From assembly GCA_910588295.1 (NCBI GenBank), contig CAJUQO010000010.1, positions 9,423 through 73,422 on the forward strand: a stretch of DNA of 64,000 nt. The letters run 5' to 3'. Each line of letters begins with the position of its first letter. Position 1 is the stretch's first letter. Source of the stretch: an uncultured Lachnospiraceae bacterium (GTDB lineage: Bacteria > Bacillota > Clostridia > Lachnospirales > Lachnospiraceae). Shown one piece after another: positions 25,376 through 34,215 of the stretch. The translations under genes and the position numbers were made by a program. The notes beneath the pieces were generated by a model that was not told where the DNA came from, ran no database searches, and saw only the letters and a program-made list of their open reading frames with translations.

Positions 25376-26011
25376 ATGTTAGAGAAGAGACGGGAAGCGC
25401 CGATCATAGATAACTGGCTGGAGGGATATAACCTTTCCACAGAAGCCGAGGAGAAACGGGGCTATCTGGAGCAAGGACTGGCCGAGGAGCGTTCCCCGGA
25501 AAATCTGCTGCGTCAGAAATTGTGGGAAAAACGGTATCTGGATAAGGGCGGCCGGGTCACGGGGGCGGATCAGTTTATGGCCCAGTGGATGGAGCTGTCC
25601 TTTCAGAAAGATCAGCTGAACAGCTTTTTTGGCAGAGGACGGGCAGAGAGAAAAGTGCGCAAAATATATGAAAATCTCATGTTCAGCGAGGGCTCCACAG
25701 AGGAGCTGCGCCATGTGCTGTATCTGGAGTATGTGAACCTGGTATCCCTGTATATCATGCTCTGCCAGAAGGATAAAAATTATAAGAGTCTGCTTCTTGG
25801 TATCGGAACCATGAAGGAGGAGAACCTGATGGCGAAGATTGCCAGGGATGTTTACGGTATCGCCTGCGCCGTGCCGAAGATGTGCGGCCTGGAAGAGGAG
25901 TTTGAGCTGTTGAGCCGTGCGGCGAAGGACAGCTTTTTGCGGGCGTTTCCGAGGGAAAGTTACGTCTGGACAGGGACGGCCGAGGATACGGACAGGGAGC
26001 TGGGGCTCTGA
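25376..26011 (+). CDS. Uncharacterised Lachnospiraceae-type protein (possibly DUF6553)
   Basis: The 211-residue soluble protein is charged and mostly helical, with no signal peptide or membrane segment. It has an acidic, glutamate-rich N-terminal third, then RYLDKGGRVTGADQFMAQWMEL and a helical C-terminal part containing LLLGIGTMKEENLMAKIARD (both in parts). I recall similar proteins in Lachnospiraceae under DUF6553 but am not certain of the number. CGGAGG lies five bases before the ATG and a strong hairpin follows, so it is a real single-gene unit. Function unknown. Confidence 0.7.
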   Translation: MLEKRREAPIIDNWLEGYNLSTEAEEKRGYLEQGLAEERSPENLLRQKLWEKRYLDKGGRVTGADQFMAQWMELSFQKDQLNSFFGRGRAERKVRKIYENLMFSEGSTEELRHVLYLEYVNLVSLYIMLCQKDKNYKSLLLGIGTMKEENLMAKIARDVYGIACAVPKMCGLEEEFELLSRAAKDSFLRAFPRESYVWTGTAEDTDRELGL

Positions 26012-26073
26012 TGGCAGAGGCCCGCGGGGTGATCCGGCGGTAGGGATCGGCTTCATAAATGGCAGAAAAAGAC

Positions 26074-26137
26074 AGCAGAAATACTGTGCCGCTCTGTGAA
26101 AAGTGCGCCACAGTATTTTCTGTTGTTTTTTGGTATA
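26074..26137. terminator. Bidirectional terminator between convergent genes
   Basis: The stem CAGAAATACTGTG pairs with CACAGTATTTTCTG (one bulge) and is extended by ACAG/TTGT. It is followed by TTTTTT on the forward strand and has AAAAAGA before it for the reverse strand. It separates the 25376 gene from the reverse gene at 26195. Confidence 0.8.
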
Positions 26138-26194
26138 TGGCATGGACAGGCAGTTGTTTGCCCGGATCTTTACGTCCTGTTCCCCATGGGCATA

Positions 26195-27661
26195 TCAGTA
26201 GAGCAGCCGATACCAGTAGCCTTTCTGGCCGTACCGGAGCGGGCCTCCGTCCGAGGATTTAAAATAGGGGAAGCCGAACATATTGGCCATGAACCGTTCT
26301 TGGTTATCATAATAACCGGGGACGGCAAAAATATAGCGTCCGTTGCTTTTCAGGCGTCCCAGAACCAGGTGGCGGTTTTTCTGGAAACTATGGAGAATGA
26401 AACGGTTCCCGGCGATGCGCCATCCGTTCTGACGCAGTGTGGGAAGATCGGAGAGCTCGACACGCACACAGTTCTGGATTTCATCGTCGGTGAAAGGATT
26501 GATTTGAGGGTAGGTTGCCTGTATCTGCTCCCAGGGGGACGAGGAGGGGGACAGATTAGGAGCCGGTTCTGCCTGGTTTTGCTGGAAGGCCAGAGCCGCG
26601 TCGGCCGGGCTGCGCTCCGGTTCCCAGGAGCGGGCTGACCGGGGGGCGGCATGGATCGTGTCGGAGGGGGCAGTATCCGCCGGAAGGGTGTGGGCAGGGC
26701 CGTCGGCAGCGGGCTGTCCGCAGGCGGAGGCGTTGTCGGAGCTGTCGGCCGGGAATGCTTCGTTGGCAGGGGGCGTGTCGGAAACGTCAGCCGGTGCGCT
26801 TTCGCCTGGGAAGAAATTCTCGGACGCATCGCACTTGGAAATATCGGCCTGAGAGCGGTTTCCCGGCGAGGATTCCCGGGCCGGATTGCTGTCGGGTGTG
26901 GTGATGGATGGACGGGTATCGGGGACGGCCTCGCCGGAAAATTCCGCGGCCGCCGTATCCGGGAGATCTTCATTTTGTGAAGGTGAAGCGGCCGAGATAT
27001 CCGCCGTATCCGTCGGCGGGACGTCTGAAATATCCGCCGTATCCGTCGGCGGGACGTCTGAAATATCCGTCGTATCCGTCGGTGAAGCGTCTGAAATATC
27101 CGCCGTATCCGTCGGCAGGGCGGCTGAAACATCTGCCGTGCTTATTTGCGGGGCATTCTGGGTATCGGTGTTATCCACCGGAACGCCGTTTCGGAAAGCG
27201 TCTTCCTCCGGGGAGGCTGCGTCTTCCGCCCTTGCGACCGGGATATCCGTGGATACGGGTTCCTCCTGGATGTAGGGGGTCATCTGGTTGGGATCAATGA
27301 CCGTGTCATTCCACATACTGCAGTAGGCGATCTGGCTGCCGTCACTTAAGATCAGGCCCTCCAGCTGTGACAGCGGCACCCGGGAAGCGTTCAGGCTGTC
27401 GGGATCGCCCTGGTAACGCCAGTTGACCATATCCAGAACCGGCGCATGCTGGCCGAGAAGGACGCCGAAGAGCCGGCCGTCCTGATGGAAGCAGCCGTAG
27501 ATGCGCAGCGGTTCCTCCAGCGCCTGGGGGGAAGTTTTCATATGTATTTCCAGGCGGCACAGCCGGTTTCGGTTTTCGACCCGGGCGTAGCCGCAGTTGG
27601 TGGATTTCTTCCCGTTGCGGTACTCATACATATAGGAAATAAAGCGTTGATATTCAGACAT
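26195..27661 (-). CDS. Two-domain protein with long repetitive linker (DUF6128-like)
   Basis: The 488-residue protein has an N-terminal folded region (about 1-125, starting SEYQRFISYMYEYRNGKKST), an extremely long acidic/Pro/Ala/Ser/Thr linker (about 126-370) and a C-terminal folded region (about 375-488) rich in aromatic residues. The N- and C-terminal blocks resemble the Lachnospiraceae DUF6128 proteins as I remember them; function unknown. There is no signal peptide or membrane segment. The linker contains five tandem 11-residue repeats of the type TDTADISDVPP, encoded by a 33-bp minisatellite. It is convergent with the upstream gene and divergent from tadA. Confidence 0.75.
   Translation of the reverse strand: MSEYQRFISYMYEYRNGKKSTNCGYARVENRNRLCRLEIHMKTSPQALEEPLRIYGCFHQDGRLFGVLLGQHAPVLDMVNWRYQGDPDSLNASRVPLSQLEGLILSDGSQIAYCSMWNDTVIDPNQMTPYIQEEPVSTDIPVARAEDAASPEEDAFRNGVPVDNTDTQNAPQISTADVSAALPTDTADISDASPTDTTDISDVPPTDTADISDVPPTDTADISAASPSQNEDLPDTAAAEFSGEAVPDTRPSITTPDSNPARESSPGNRSQADISKCDASENFFPGESAPADVSDTPPANEAFPADSSDNASACGQPAADGPAHTLPADTAPSDTIHAAPRSARSWEPERSPADAALAFQQNQAEPAPNLSPSSSPWEQIQATYPQINPFTDDEIQNCVRVELSDLPTLRQNGWRIAGNRFILHSFQKNRHLVLGRLKSNGRYIFAVPGYYDNQERFMANMFGFPYFKSSDGGPLRYGQKGYWYRLLY
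26982..27146 (-). repeat. 33-bp tandem repeat, five units, inside the 26195-27661 gene
   Basis: The units begin at 26982, 27015, 27048, 27081 and 27114. Units 2 and 3 differ at one base, while units 1, 4 and 5 have diverged more, mostly at scattered positions. The period is a multiple of three, so unit number can change without breaking the reading frame. Each unit encodes 11 residues of an unstructured Thr/Asp-rich linker. Confidence 0.9.
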
Positions 27662-27713
27662 GTATTGACTCCTGGGGATTTTCTACTTATTATATGGCGG
27701 GAGGGGTGAGGAT

Positions 27714-28223
27714 ATGCGAAGAATTATGACGGAAGATGAGCGTTTTATGCGGGAGGCCCTGCGGCAGGCCAGAAAGGCGGAGAAGCTGGACGAGGTGCCG
27801 ATCGGCTGTGTGCTGGTGAAGGAAGGAAAGATCATCGCCCGGGGATATAACCGGCGGAATACGGATAAAAATACCCTCTCCCATGCGGAGCTGAACGCGA
27901 TCCGGCGGGCCAGCAGGCGGGAGGGGGACTGGCGGCTGGAGGCGTGTACGATGTACATCACCCTGGAGCCCTGCCAGATGTGTGCCGGGGCCATTGTCCA
28001 GGCCCGGATTCCCCGGGTGGTGATCGGCAGCATGAATGCCAAGGCGGGCTGCGCCGGGTCGGTGCTGAACCTGCTGCAGATGGAACAGTTTAATCACCAA
28101 GTGGAGATTACCCGGGGCGTTTTAGAGGAGGAGTGCAGCGCCATGCTCTCGGATTTTTTCCGCCGGTTGAGAATAAAGAAGAAAAAAGAGAAGGAGGAGA
28201 GAGAAAATGACAGAGAAGCTTAA
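27714..28223 (+). CDS. tadA: tRNA-specific adenosine deaminase
   Basis: The 169-residue protein has the cytidine/deoxycytidylate deaminase zinc site: His and catalytic Glu in SHAELNAI, and the two Cys in PCQMCAGAI. RKAEKLDEVPIGCVLV and the later SMNAKAGCAGSVLNLL are typical of TadA, which converts A34 of tRNA-Arg to inosine. The start is ATG 27714 after GAGGGGTGAGG. The C-terminal basic tail (KKKKEKEERE) overlaps the start of the ABC exporter gene by 17 nt. Confidence 0.93.
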   Translation: MRRIMTEDERFMREALRQARKAEKLDEVPIGCVLVKEGKIIARGYNRRNTDKNTLSHAELNAIRRASRREGDWRLEACTMYITLEPCQMCAGAIVQARIPRVVIGSMNAKAGCAGSVLNLLQMEQFNHQVEITRGVLEEECSAMLSDFFRRLRIKKKKEKEERENDREA

Positions 28224-29937
28224 GAAAATGTTTGCCTATTACTGGCCCTACCGTTTTTTGTTGTACAGCGATCTGTTTTTTGCGGTGCTGGGCGCGGCGG
28301 TGACGCTGATCATCCCGCTGGTGGTGCGCTATATTACCAGCGAGGTGGTCTATTTTGAGGCGAATGAAGCTGGCCGGGCTATTTTCCGTATGGGGGTCAT
28401 TCTGGTGGCGCTGGTGCTGGTGGAGTTCGGCTGTAATTTTTACATCGCCTATTTCGGCCACATCATGGGGGCCAAGATGGAGGCGGATATGCGGGAGGAT
28501 ATCTTCGGGCATTACCAGAAGCTGTCCTTTGCTTTCTATGATAACCAGAAGGTGGGGCATCTTCTGTCCCGGATCACCAGCGACCTTTTTGATATCAGTG
28601 AGCTTCTGCACCACGGGCCGGAGGACGTGCTGATCTCGGTGATCCGGATTGTAGGGTCTTTTGCGATCCTGAGCCGGGTGAATCTGAAACTGACTCTGGT
28701 GGCTTTTGCTTTTGTGCCGCTGATGGCGGTCTACGCGGTTTATTACAATTTTAAGATGAAGCAGGCTTTTGCCAGGAACCGCGCCAGGATCGCCGATATT
28801 AACAGCCAGATCGAGGACAGCCTGTCGGGGATCCGGGTGGTAAAATCCTTCGCCAACGAGGAGGAGGAGCTGAAGAAATTTGAGCAGGGCAACAGTAATT
28901 TTGTCAATGCCAAGAAAACAAGCTATCAGTATATGGGCATGTACCATTCCGGTTTAAATGCCCTGACCACCCTGGTGACGGTGGGGGTGCTGGTGGCCGG
29001 CGGCAGTTTTCTGGTCACGGGCCAGGTGGATGTGGCGGATCTGATCACCTTCATGCTCTATATCAATAATTTTACCGAGCCGGTGAGGAAACTGGTGGCT
29101 TCCGCAGAGACGTTCCAGAACGGCTATACGGGCTTTGAACGTTTTCTGGAGATCCTGTCCATCGCCCCCGATATCTCTGATAAGCCGGAGGCCCTGTCCG
29201 CAAAAAATCTGCGGGGGGATATCGAGTTTGATAATGTATCCTTTCATTATGAGGATAATAATGAGCGTGTGCTGAACCACATCAACCTGAATGTGAAAGC
29301 CGGGGAGTACATGGCCCTGGTGGGCTCCTCCGGTGTGGGGAAGACCACGCTGTGCAGCCTGATCCCGCGGTTTTACGAGGTGTCGGAGGGCGTGATCCGC
29401 ATCGACGGCACGGATATCCGGGATATGAAGCTGGCGGATCTGCGGAACGCCATCGGCATCGTGCAGCAGGATGTGTACCTGTTTGCCGGGACGATCATGG
29501 AGAATATCCGTTACGGGAAACCGGGGGCCTCGGACGAGGAGGTGATCCGTGCGGCCCGGCGGGCCAACGCCCATGAATTTATCATGGCGTTTCCCGACGG
29601 TTATGACACGGATATCGGGCAGCGGGGCGTGAAGCTCTCCGGCGGCCAGAAGCAGCGCCTGTCCATCGCCCGGGTATTTCTGAAAAATCCGCCGATTCTG
29701 ATCTTTGACGAGGCCACCTCGGCCCTGGACAACGAGAGCGAGAAGGTGGTGCAGGATTCCCTGGAGGAGCTGGCCAGGGACAGGACGACCTTCGTCATCG
29801 CCCACAGGCTCACGACGATCCGCAACGCGGAGCGCATCCTGGTGCTGACGGAGGACGGCATCGCCGAGCAGGGTACCCACGAGGAGTTGTTGGCGAAAAA
29901 GGGCGTATATGAGGGGCTGTACCATATGCATTTCTGA
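28207..29937 (+). CDS. ABC exporter half-transporter (fused permease-ATPase)
   Basis: The 576-residue protein has six N-terminal membrane helices (about 15-315) and a C-terminal ATPase with Walker A GSSGVGKTT, Q-loop VQQDVYLFAG, signature KLSGGQKQR, Walker B ILIFDEATSALD and switch His in IAHRLTT. It acts as a homodimer or heterodimer for drug or lipid-type export; no partner half-transporter is adjacent, so a homodimer is likely. AAGGAGGAGAG precedes the ATG inside the tadA end. Confidence 0.95.
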   Translation: MTEKLKKMFAYYWPYRFLLYSDLFFAVLGAAVTLIIPLVVRYITSEVVYFEANEAGRAIFRMGVILVALVLVEFGCNFYIAYFGHIMGAKMEADMREDIFGHYQKLSFAFYDNQKVGHLLSRITSDLFDISELLHHGPEDVLISVIRIVGSFAILSRVNLKLTLVAFAFVPLMAVYAVYYNFKMKQAFARNRARIADINSQIEDSLSGIRVVKSFANEEEELKKFEQGNSNFVNAKKTSYQYMGMYHSGLNALTTLVTVGVLVAGGSFLVTGQVDVADLITFMLYINNFTEPVRKLVASAETFQNGYTGFERFLEILSIAPDISDKPEALSAKNLRGDIEFDNVSFHYEDNNERVLNHINLNVKAGEYMALVGSSGVGKTTLCSLIPRFYEVSEGVIRIDGTDIRDMKLADLRNAIGIVQQDVYLFAGTIMENIRYGKPGASDEEVIRAARRANAHEFIMAFPDGYDTDIGQRGVKLSGGQKQRLSIARVFLKNPPILIFDEATSALDNESEKVVQDSLEELARDRTTFVIAHRLTTIRNAERILVLTEDGIAEQGTHEELLAKKGVYEGLYHMHF

Positions 29938-30079
29938 TAAAGCCCGTTACACAGACAGTTTCAGTTTCGGTTCCTGGAAAAACGTGTCCAGGATAAAGAG
30001 GGCTGCCTCCGCCCCAGAACATTATCGCCATGTTCCGGGCGGCAAGAAAATGGGGCAAAAGAAACTTGGTAAAACGCTA

Positions 30080-30110
30080 TTGACAGATATAATATTATAT
30101 GATATATAAT
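30080..30110 (+). promoter_or_regulatory. Promoter with PadR-type palindrome
   Basis: TTGACA (30080-30085) is followed after 17 or 19 bp by TATATA/TATAAT (30103-30110). The spacer holds a perfect 14-bp palindrome, ATATAATATTATAT (30087-30100). A palindrome inside the promoter directly before a padR gene suggests autorepression. Confidence 0.65.
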
Positions 30111-30167
30111 ATAAAAGAAAATGTAATATTATCAAAAACATAGTATACAAAGCAATGGAGGGACGGC

Positions 30168-30485
30168 ATGGTATTTAATACGGGAGCTTCGCTGCTGGAT
30201 GCCATTGTACTGGCGGTCATATCCAGGGAGCGGGAGGGGACATACGGTTACAGGATCACGCAGCAGGTACGTCAGGCGTTGGAGGTGTCGGAGTCCACGC
30301 TGTACCCGGTGCTCAGGAGGCTGCAGAAGGACGGTTGCCTGATGGCCTATGATATGGAATACGGCGGGAGAAACCGCAGATACTACAAGCTGACGGATCG
30401 GGGCGCGGCCCAGCTTCAAATGTATCGGGGCGAGTGGATCGGCTATTCCACAAAGATTACCAAATTGTTTGAGGGGAGAGAATGA
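30168..30485 (+). CDS. PadR-family transcriptional regulator
   Basis: The 105-residue protein is a winged-helix PadR: LDAIVLAVISREREGTYGYRITQ, the recognition region VSESTLYPVLRRLQKDG, and the wing EYGGRNRRYYKLTDRG (seen in parts). ATGGAGGG lies seven bases before the ATG. The stop overlaps the next start (ATGATG/TGA), so it is translationally coupled to the HAAS-domain membrane protein. In Firmicutes this PadR plus HAAS pairing governs envelope-associated proteins. It probably represses the operon 30168-32229. Confidence 0.93.
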   Translation: MVFNTGASLLDAIVLAVISREREGTYGYRITQQVRQALEVSESTLYPVLRRLQKDGCLMAYDMEYGGRNRRYYKLTDRGAAQLQMYRGEWIGYSTKITKLFEGRE

Positions 30486-31177
30486 TGGACAGAGTTACAT
30501 TTATGCGCGAGCTGGAGCAGCTGCTCTCCGAGTTGCCTCCGGAGGAGAGGAGCGAGGCGCTTTCATTTTTTGAAGAGTATTTTGATACGGCCGGGCCAGA
30601 GGGGGAGGCCGAGGTGATCGAACGTCTGGGGTCGCCCCGGCAGGCGGCCAGACGGATCATCAAAGATCTGAAAGATGACGGGGCGGACGGCGAGTACACA
30701 GAGGCCGGTTATACAGAGGCTGCCGACCAGGAACGGTATCAGAGGCCTATGGAGCGCCGGATGCCGAAGAAGTGGAAACTTGACAGAAGGAGCACCCTGG
30801 TGCTGGTGATCATCGCCGTGGTATTCTGCTCGCCGCTTATCACCGGCATCGGCGGGGGGCTGTTGGGCCTGGGTATAGGTATTCTGACTTTTCTGTGTAC
30901 CCTGGTGCTGGGTACATCCATCAGCGGGGCTGCGCTGGTCATTACCGGTGTGGGATTGGTCATCTATGGTTCCGTCAAGATGGCGGCCTATGCCGGGAGT
31001 GGGCTTCTGATCATCGGCAGTGGTTTTTTCTGCATGGCGGCCGGGATGCTGCTGTTCATTCTGTTTACCCTGGTGGCATTCCGTTTTCTGCCGTCCCTGT
31101 GGCAGTATGTGCGCCGGTTTTTTGAGGCACTCAGCGGAATGTGGAAGCGTTTCAGGAAGAAAGGAGAGCGGGTATGA
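30482..31177 (+). CDS. HAAS-domain (DUF1700) membrane protein
   Basis: The 231-residue protein starts with the HAAS signalling domain (RVTFMRELEQLLSELPPEER and EALSFFEEYFDTAG, about 2-55). A charged linker follows, and then three or four glycine-rich membrane helices (about 98-215). HAAS proteins are nearly always encoded next to PadR regulators and are thought to pass signals between membrane and regulator. It overlaps padR by 4 nt and the next gene by 4 nt. Confidence 0.88.
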   Translation: MMDRVTFMRELEQLLSELPPEERSEALSFFEEYFDTAGPEGEAEVIERLGSPRQAARRIIKDLKDDGADGEYTEAGYTEAADQERYQRPMERRMPKKWKLDRRSTLVLVIIAVVFCSPLITGIGGGLLGLGIGILTFLCTLVLGTSISGAALVITGVGLVIYGSVKMAAYAGSGLLIIGSGFFCMAAGMLLFILFTLVAFRFLPSLWQYVRRFFEALSGMWKRFRKKGERV

Positions 31178-32013
31178 AGATCGCCATACGGATTTTTCTT
31201 ATTTTTTCCCTGCTGTTTGTGCTGGCCGGCGCGGGCTGCATGGGAGCGGGATTTGTGCTGGGCGGAAGCTTTGAGGAGGTCAGCCGCATAGGCGGGGAGA
31301 TCCCCTTGAATTTCTGGAAAAACGGCGCCTTCCGCCGTATTGCCGTATTCTCCGCTGCCAGACACACGTCGGGAAAAAGCAAAAGCATAGAAGGAACGGA
31401 AGGGATCAATAAAGAAGGCGTCAGTTTTGCGGGAGCGGAAAATCTCTGCGTTGCTGTGGCAGCCGGATCCGTGGAGCTTCTTGAGGGGGAGGGAGAAGAA
31501 ATTCTCGTGGAATCCTCCTCGGACGTCACGGAAGCCAAACTGGAGGACGGAACGCTGACGATCCGGGATAACTGGAAAGGCTGGTCGGGGGATGAGCCTG
31601 TCACAAAGGTGAAGATTCCCGTGGGCTATGTGTTTAAAAAGGTTACGCTGACGGGGACAGGAGGGGAGATCGTTGCCGAAGACCTGACAGCGGATGTTGT
31701 GGTAATCGAGGCGAATGCTTCCAACATTGACATGGATGGCAGACTGCAGGCCAGAGAAAAACTGGAGGTCAAAGCGAATGCCGCCGATGTCACCATAGAG
31801 CAGGCGGCCTGGGTGCCGACGGCCATATTAAACAGCAATATGGGAGATATCGATGTGACTTTTGAGGGAATACGCAACGACTATGACGTATCCGCCACAT
31901 CTAATATGGGTGACATCATGGTGGAGGATGGGGACGGGGAATCCGGCCATAATCCCACAGGGCAGATACAGGCCAAAAGCAATCTGGGTAATATTGATAT
32001 AGAGTTTGAATAA
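31174..32013 (+). CDS. DUF4097-family putative adhesin / envelope protein
   Basis: The 279-residue protein has one N-terminal membrane helix (ALIFL-rich, about 5-28) and then a beta-helix-like region of repeating motifs such as VAAGSVELLEGEGEEILVES, NSNMGDIDVTFEG and SNMGDIMVEDG (in parts), typical of DUF4097 (YvlB-like). Its start (ATGA overlap with the HAAS gene) is preceded by AAAGGAGAG. It is probably surface-exposed and sensed together with the HAAS/PspC proteins. Function is not established. Confidence 0.85.
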   Translation: MKIAIRIFLIFSLLFVLAGAGCMGAGFVLGGSFEEVSRIGGEIPLNFWKNGAFRRIAVFSAARHTSGKSKSIEGTEGINKEGVSFAGAENLCVAVAAGSVELLEGEGEEILVESSSDVTEAKLEDGTLTIRDNWKGWSGDEPVTKVKIPVGYVFKKVTLTGTGGEIVAEDLTADVVVIEANASNIDMDGRLQAREKLEVKANAADVTIEQAAWVPTAILNSNMGDIDVTFEGIRNDYDVSATSNMGDIMVEDGDGESGHNPTGQIQAKSNLGNIDIEFE

Positions 32014-32040
32014 CAGGATTGACAAAAAGGAGGTAAAATT

Positions 32041-32229
32041 ATGTACGAAGAAAAAAGACTGCGCCGTTCCAGAAACGGTATGATCTGTGGTGTATGCGGC
32101 GGTATCGCGGAATATTTCCGCATCGACCCGACCCTGGTGAGACTGGGCTGGGTGATCTTTTCCGCCATGGGCGGGTCGGGGATCCTGGCCTATGTGGTGG
32201 CTGCGATCATCATGCCCCGGGAAGATTAG
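32041..32229 (+). CDS. Small PspC-domain membrane protein
   Basis: The 62-residue protein is a bare PspC domain: KRLRRSRNGMICGVCGGIAEYF, IDPTLVRLGWV and a membrane helix ending IIMPRED. AAGGAGG lies upstream of the ATG. It is the last gene of the padR operon. PspC modules modulate envelope-stress responses in other bacteria; here the association with HAAS and DUF4097 proteins points to an envelope-stress or LiaI-like module. Confidence 0.92.
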   Translation: MYEEKRLRRSRNGMICGVCGGIAEYFRIDPTLVRLGWVIFSAMGGSGILAYVVAAIIMPRED

Positions 32230-32246
32230 GACGGCTGCCTGCCGGT

Positions 32247-32292
32247 AAAAAGGACTGCCATGCCAGTGTTTTGAGGTATGGCAGTCCTTTTT
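32247..32292 (+). terminator. Terminator of the padR-pspC operon
   Basis: AAAAAGGACTGCCAT pairs perfectly with ATGGCAGTCCTTTTT across a 16-nt loop, giving a T run at the 3' side. It starts 18 bp after the PspC stop. Confidence 0.93.
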
Positions 32293-32516
32293 GCGGCCAT
32301 GCGGACAGTATTTTTCAAAGTTACGATATCGTTCCTATGGTTATGGGTTTTCCGTGCCATATATTCGATCAGGCTGCAGGTATAAAAAGGTCGTTATCAT
32401 TTTTTATATACAGAAACTCCTTCCAGAAATTTTAAAGTGGTTAAGGCCCGGAAAAGAAAATATGTATAAGAATGGAAAAAACAGGCCATACTCAAAAGGA
32501 AAGTGAGGATGACTGT

Positions 32517-32714
32517 ATGAGTAAAAAAGATGAGAAACCGGATTTACACAATATGTCAAAAGAGGAGCGGATGAAATACGAGATTGCCGAGGAGCTGGGT
32601 CTGCTGGACAGGGTGCTGGAAAACGGCTGGAAAACACTGTCGGCCAAGGAGACCGGGCGCATCGGCGGGCTTATGACCCGCAGGAAACGTCAGGAAAAGA
32701 AAACGGCGGAGTAG
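32517..32714 (+). CDS. Alpha/beta-type small acid-soluble spore protein
   Basis: The 65-residue protein has the two conserved SASP helices: KYEIAEELGL with the Glu-Ile germination-protease-like context, and LSAKETGRIGGLMTRRK near the C-terminus. Such proteins coat spore DNA and protect it from UV and chemical damage. GTGAGG is 11 bases before ATG 32517; an upstream in-frame ATG at 32472 adds an unrelated 15 residues. The last 25 bp overlap the convergent SGNH-hydrolase gene. This is direct evidence that the host forms spores. Confidence 0.85.
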   Translation: MSKKDEKPDLHNMSKEERMKYEIAEELGLLDRVLENGWKTLSAKETGRIGGLMTRRKRQEKKTAE

Positions 32715-33385
32715 GCTTTCAGCCATTCTCCGGCCACAATGTGGTTTCCCTCCCCGGTGAGGTGGATGCCGTCGGGGGTGATCAGGTGGGTTCCCTGTGC
32801 GTCCGCGGCCTGGTTTAGCGTATCCTGGAGGGGCAGGTACAGGCCGTCGTACTGCCCGGCTGTGTCCCGGAGGATTCTGTGTTCTTCGGCTAGAAGGGGA
32901 AACCAGCGCTGATGCTCCGATGGCGTGGGGAAAAGAAAGGGCTCCATGACAAACAGAGGGCCGGCATGAAAGCGTCGGATCAGGGAAAAAATCTCATGGA
33001 TGTTCGCGGCAAATCTGCCGGGGATCCAGGAGGGATCCGCCCAGGAGGCCACGGACAAATCGTTGACGCCGATGAGGAGGGAGAGGCAGCCGCCGTCTGC
33101 ACCGTCGGCTTGGGAAGCATGTACCGGCGGATGCAAAAGACCTGCCAGGGAGTGTTCCTCCCGTCGCAGCAGGCGCAGGACGTCCGCTGTGGTGAAACCG
33201 TCCTGTCCCAGATTGACCAGGCGGCAGGAAGGATCCAGGGCGGCGGCGATCACCCGCACGTAGCCCTGCCCCAGGCAGCGGGGATCATCCTCCCAGAGAT
33301 GGCCGCTGTCGGTGATACTGTCTCCCAGGAAAATGAATGTACGGACAGGTTCCGGAGAAATCTGTCCATACACGGCCTTTTTCAT
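32690..33385 (-). CDS. SGNH/GDSL-type hydrolase
   Basis: The 231-residue protein has block I FLGDSITDSG with the nucleophile Ser, a Gly in NLGQDGFTT, block III GVNDLS and block V DGIHLT with the catalytic Asp-His. It lacks a signal peptide, so it would act in the cytoplasm as an esterase or deacetylase of carbohydrate or lipid substrates. The start overlaps the stop of the upstream gene by 4 nt. The 3' end overlaps the SASP gene by 25 bp tail to tail. Confidence 0.88.
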   Translation of the reverse strand: MKKAVYGQISPEPVRTFIFLGDSITDSGHLWEDDPRCLGQGYVRVIAAALDPSCRLVNLGQDGFTTADVLRLLRREEHSLAGLLHPPVHASQADGADGGCLSLLIGVNDLSVASWADPSWIPGRFAANIHEIFSLIRRFHAGPLFVMEPFLFPTPSEHQRWFPLLAEEHRILRDTAGQYDGLYLPLQDTLNQAADAQGTHLITPDGIHLTGEGNHIVAGEWLKAYSAVFFS

Positions 33386-34119
33386 CGGGCCTCCTTATCG
33401 GGGCCGCTGTCCGGCTTGTCGTCGCTTCTGGGCTGGAATTTCCACAGGAACAAAGCGCCGAGACCGGCGATGATATACAGGATATTGACCAGTATGGCCG
33501 AATTGTTCTGGAGATAGTGGATCACCAGGACGATCGCAGCCAGTACGGCGATCAGTTCCAGCGCTGCGAAAAACCGTTTTTCGCGGCGTTCTTTAAACTG
33601 CATGACTTTTTCTGCGTGGCTGTTGTTTAGATATTCGCTGATATGTTCCTCCGTGATGCAGCATGCCACCTGATCGGAGGGGGAGAAGGAACGCAGATTC
33701 TCCAGGATATCCCGGTAGATTTCCTGGTAGGCAGCCTGGTAATCGATACTTTCAGCCACGGCTGTCTCCGGTGCCGTATCCTGCGTGGCGGAAACTTTTT
33801 GCGCGGTATCCGGCGCCGTCTCCGGCGCGGCGGAGGCTTTTTGCGCCGTCTCTGCCTGGGAGGCGGCGTCTGTCCCATCCGGCGTCTCCGGAAGGGTACG
33901 CCGTGGATGTTCCACGTTCAACGCCGGGCCGGGTTCCTGTCTGTCCGCCCCTGTCTGTCCGCCCCCGTCTGTCTCTGCCTGTAAGGATACAATGTCCGCG
34001 GCGGATCCTCCGGCAGCGGGATTTCTGCGCCTGCGCTTTTTGCGCGGGCGGTTTTCCTGTCCGGCGCGGTTATATCCGGTCTGTCCGGAAGCTTTCTCGG
34101 TTGTATTTTGCTGTGTCAT
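33382..34119 (-). CDS. Membrane protein with basic, disordered N-terminus
   Basis: The 245-residue protein, from ATG 34119 after GAGGT, is not recognised. It has an Arg/Lys-rich patch near residue 25 (RPRKKRRRRN), a low-complexity Thr/Ala/Glu linker to about 125, a soluble helical segment (ESIDYQAAYQEIYRDILENL) and two membrane helices (about 185-205 and 208-228). An ATG at 34182 would add 21 residues but has TATAAT, not a ribosome-binding site, in front of it. It is coupled to the SGNH hydrolase by a 4-nt overlap. Confidence 0.65.
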   Translation of the reverse strand: MTQQNTTEKASGQTGYNRAGQENRPRKKRRRRNPAAGGSAADIVSLQAETDGGGQTGADRQEPGPALNVEHPRRTLPETPDGTDAASQAETAQKASAAPETAPDTAQKVSATQDTAPETAVAESIDYQAAYQEIYRDILENLRSFSPSDQVACCITEEHISEYLNNSHAEKVMQFKERREKRFFAALELIAVLAAIVLVIHYLQNNSAILVNILYIIAGLGALFLWKFQPRSDDKPDSGPDKEAR

Positions 34120-34215
34120 CGGATAGTACCTCGTTCTTGTTTGGTGGAATAAAACAGGCGTCATGCCCTGTGATTTCTCCATTATAACAGATTCTTTTTG
34201 TGCCAGCTACCCTTA

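Noticed and set aside
26982..27146. CRISPR-like array
   Set aside because: The 33-bp units are head-to-tail without spacers and encode protein repeats, so it is a minisatellite.
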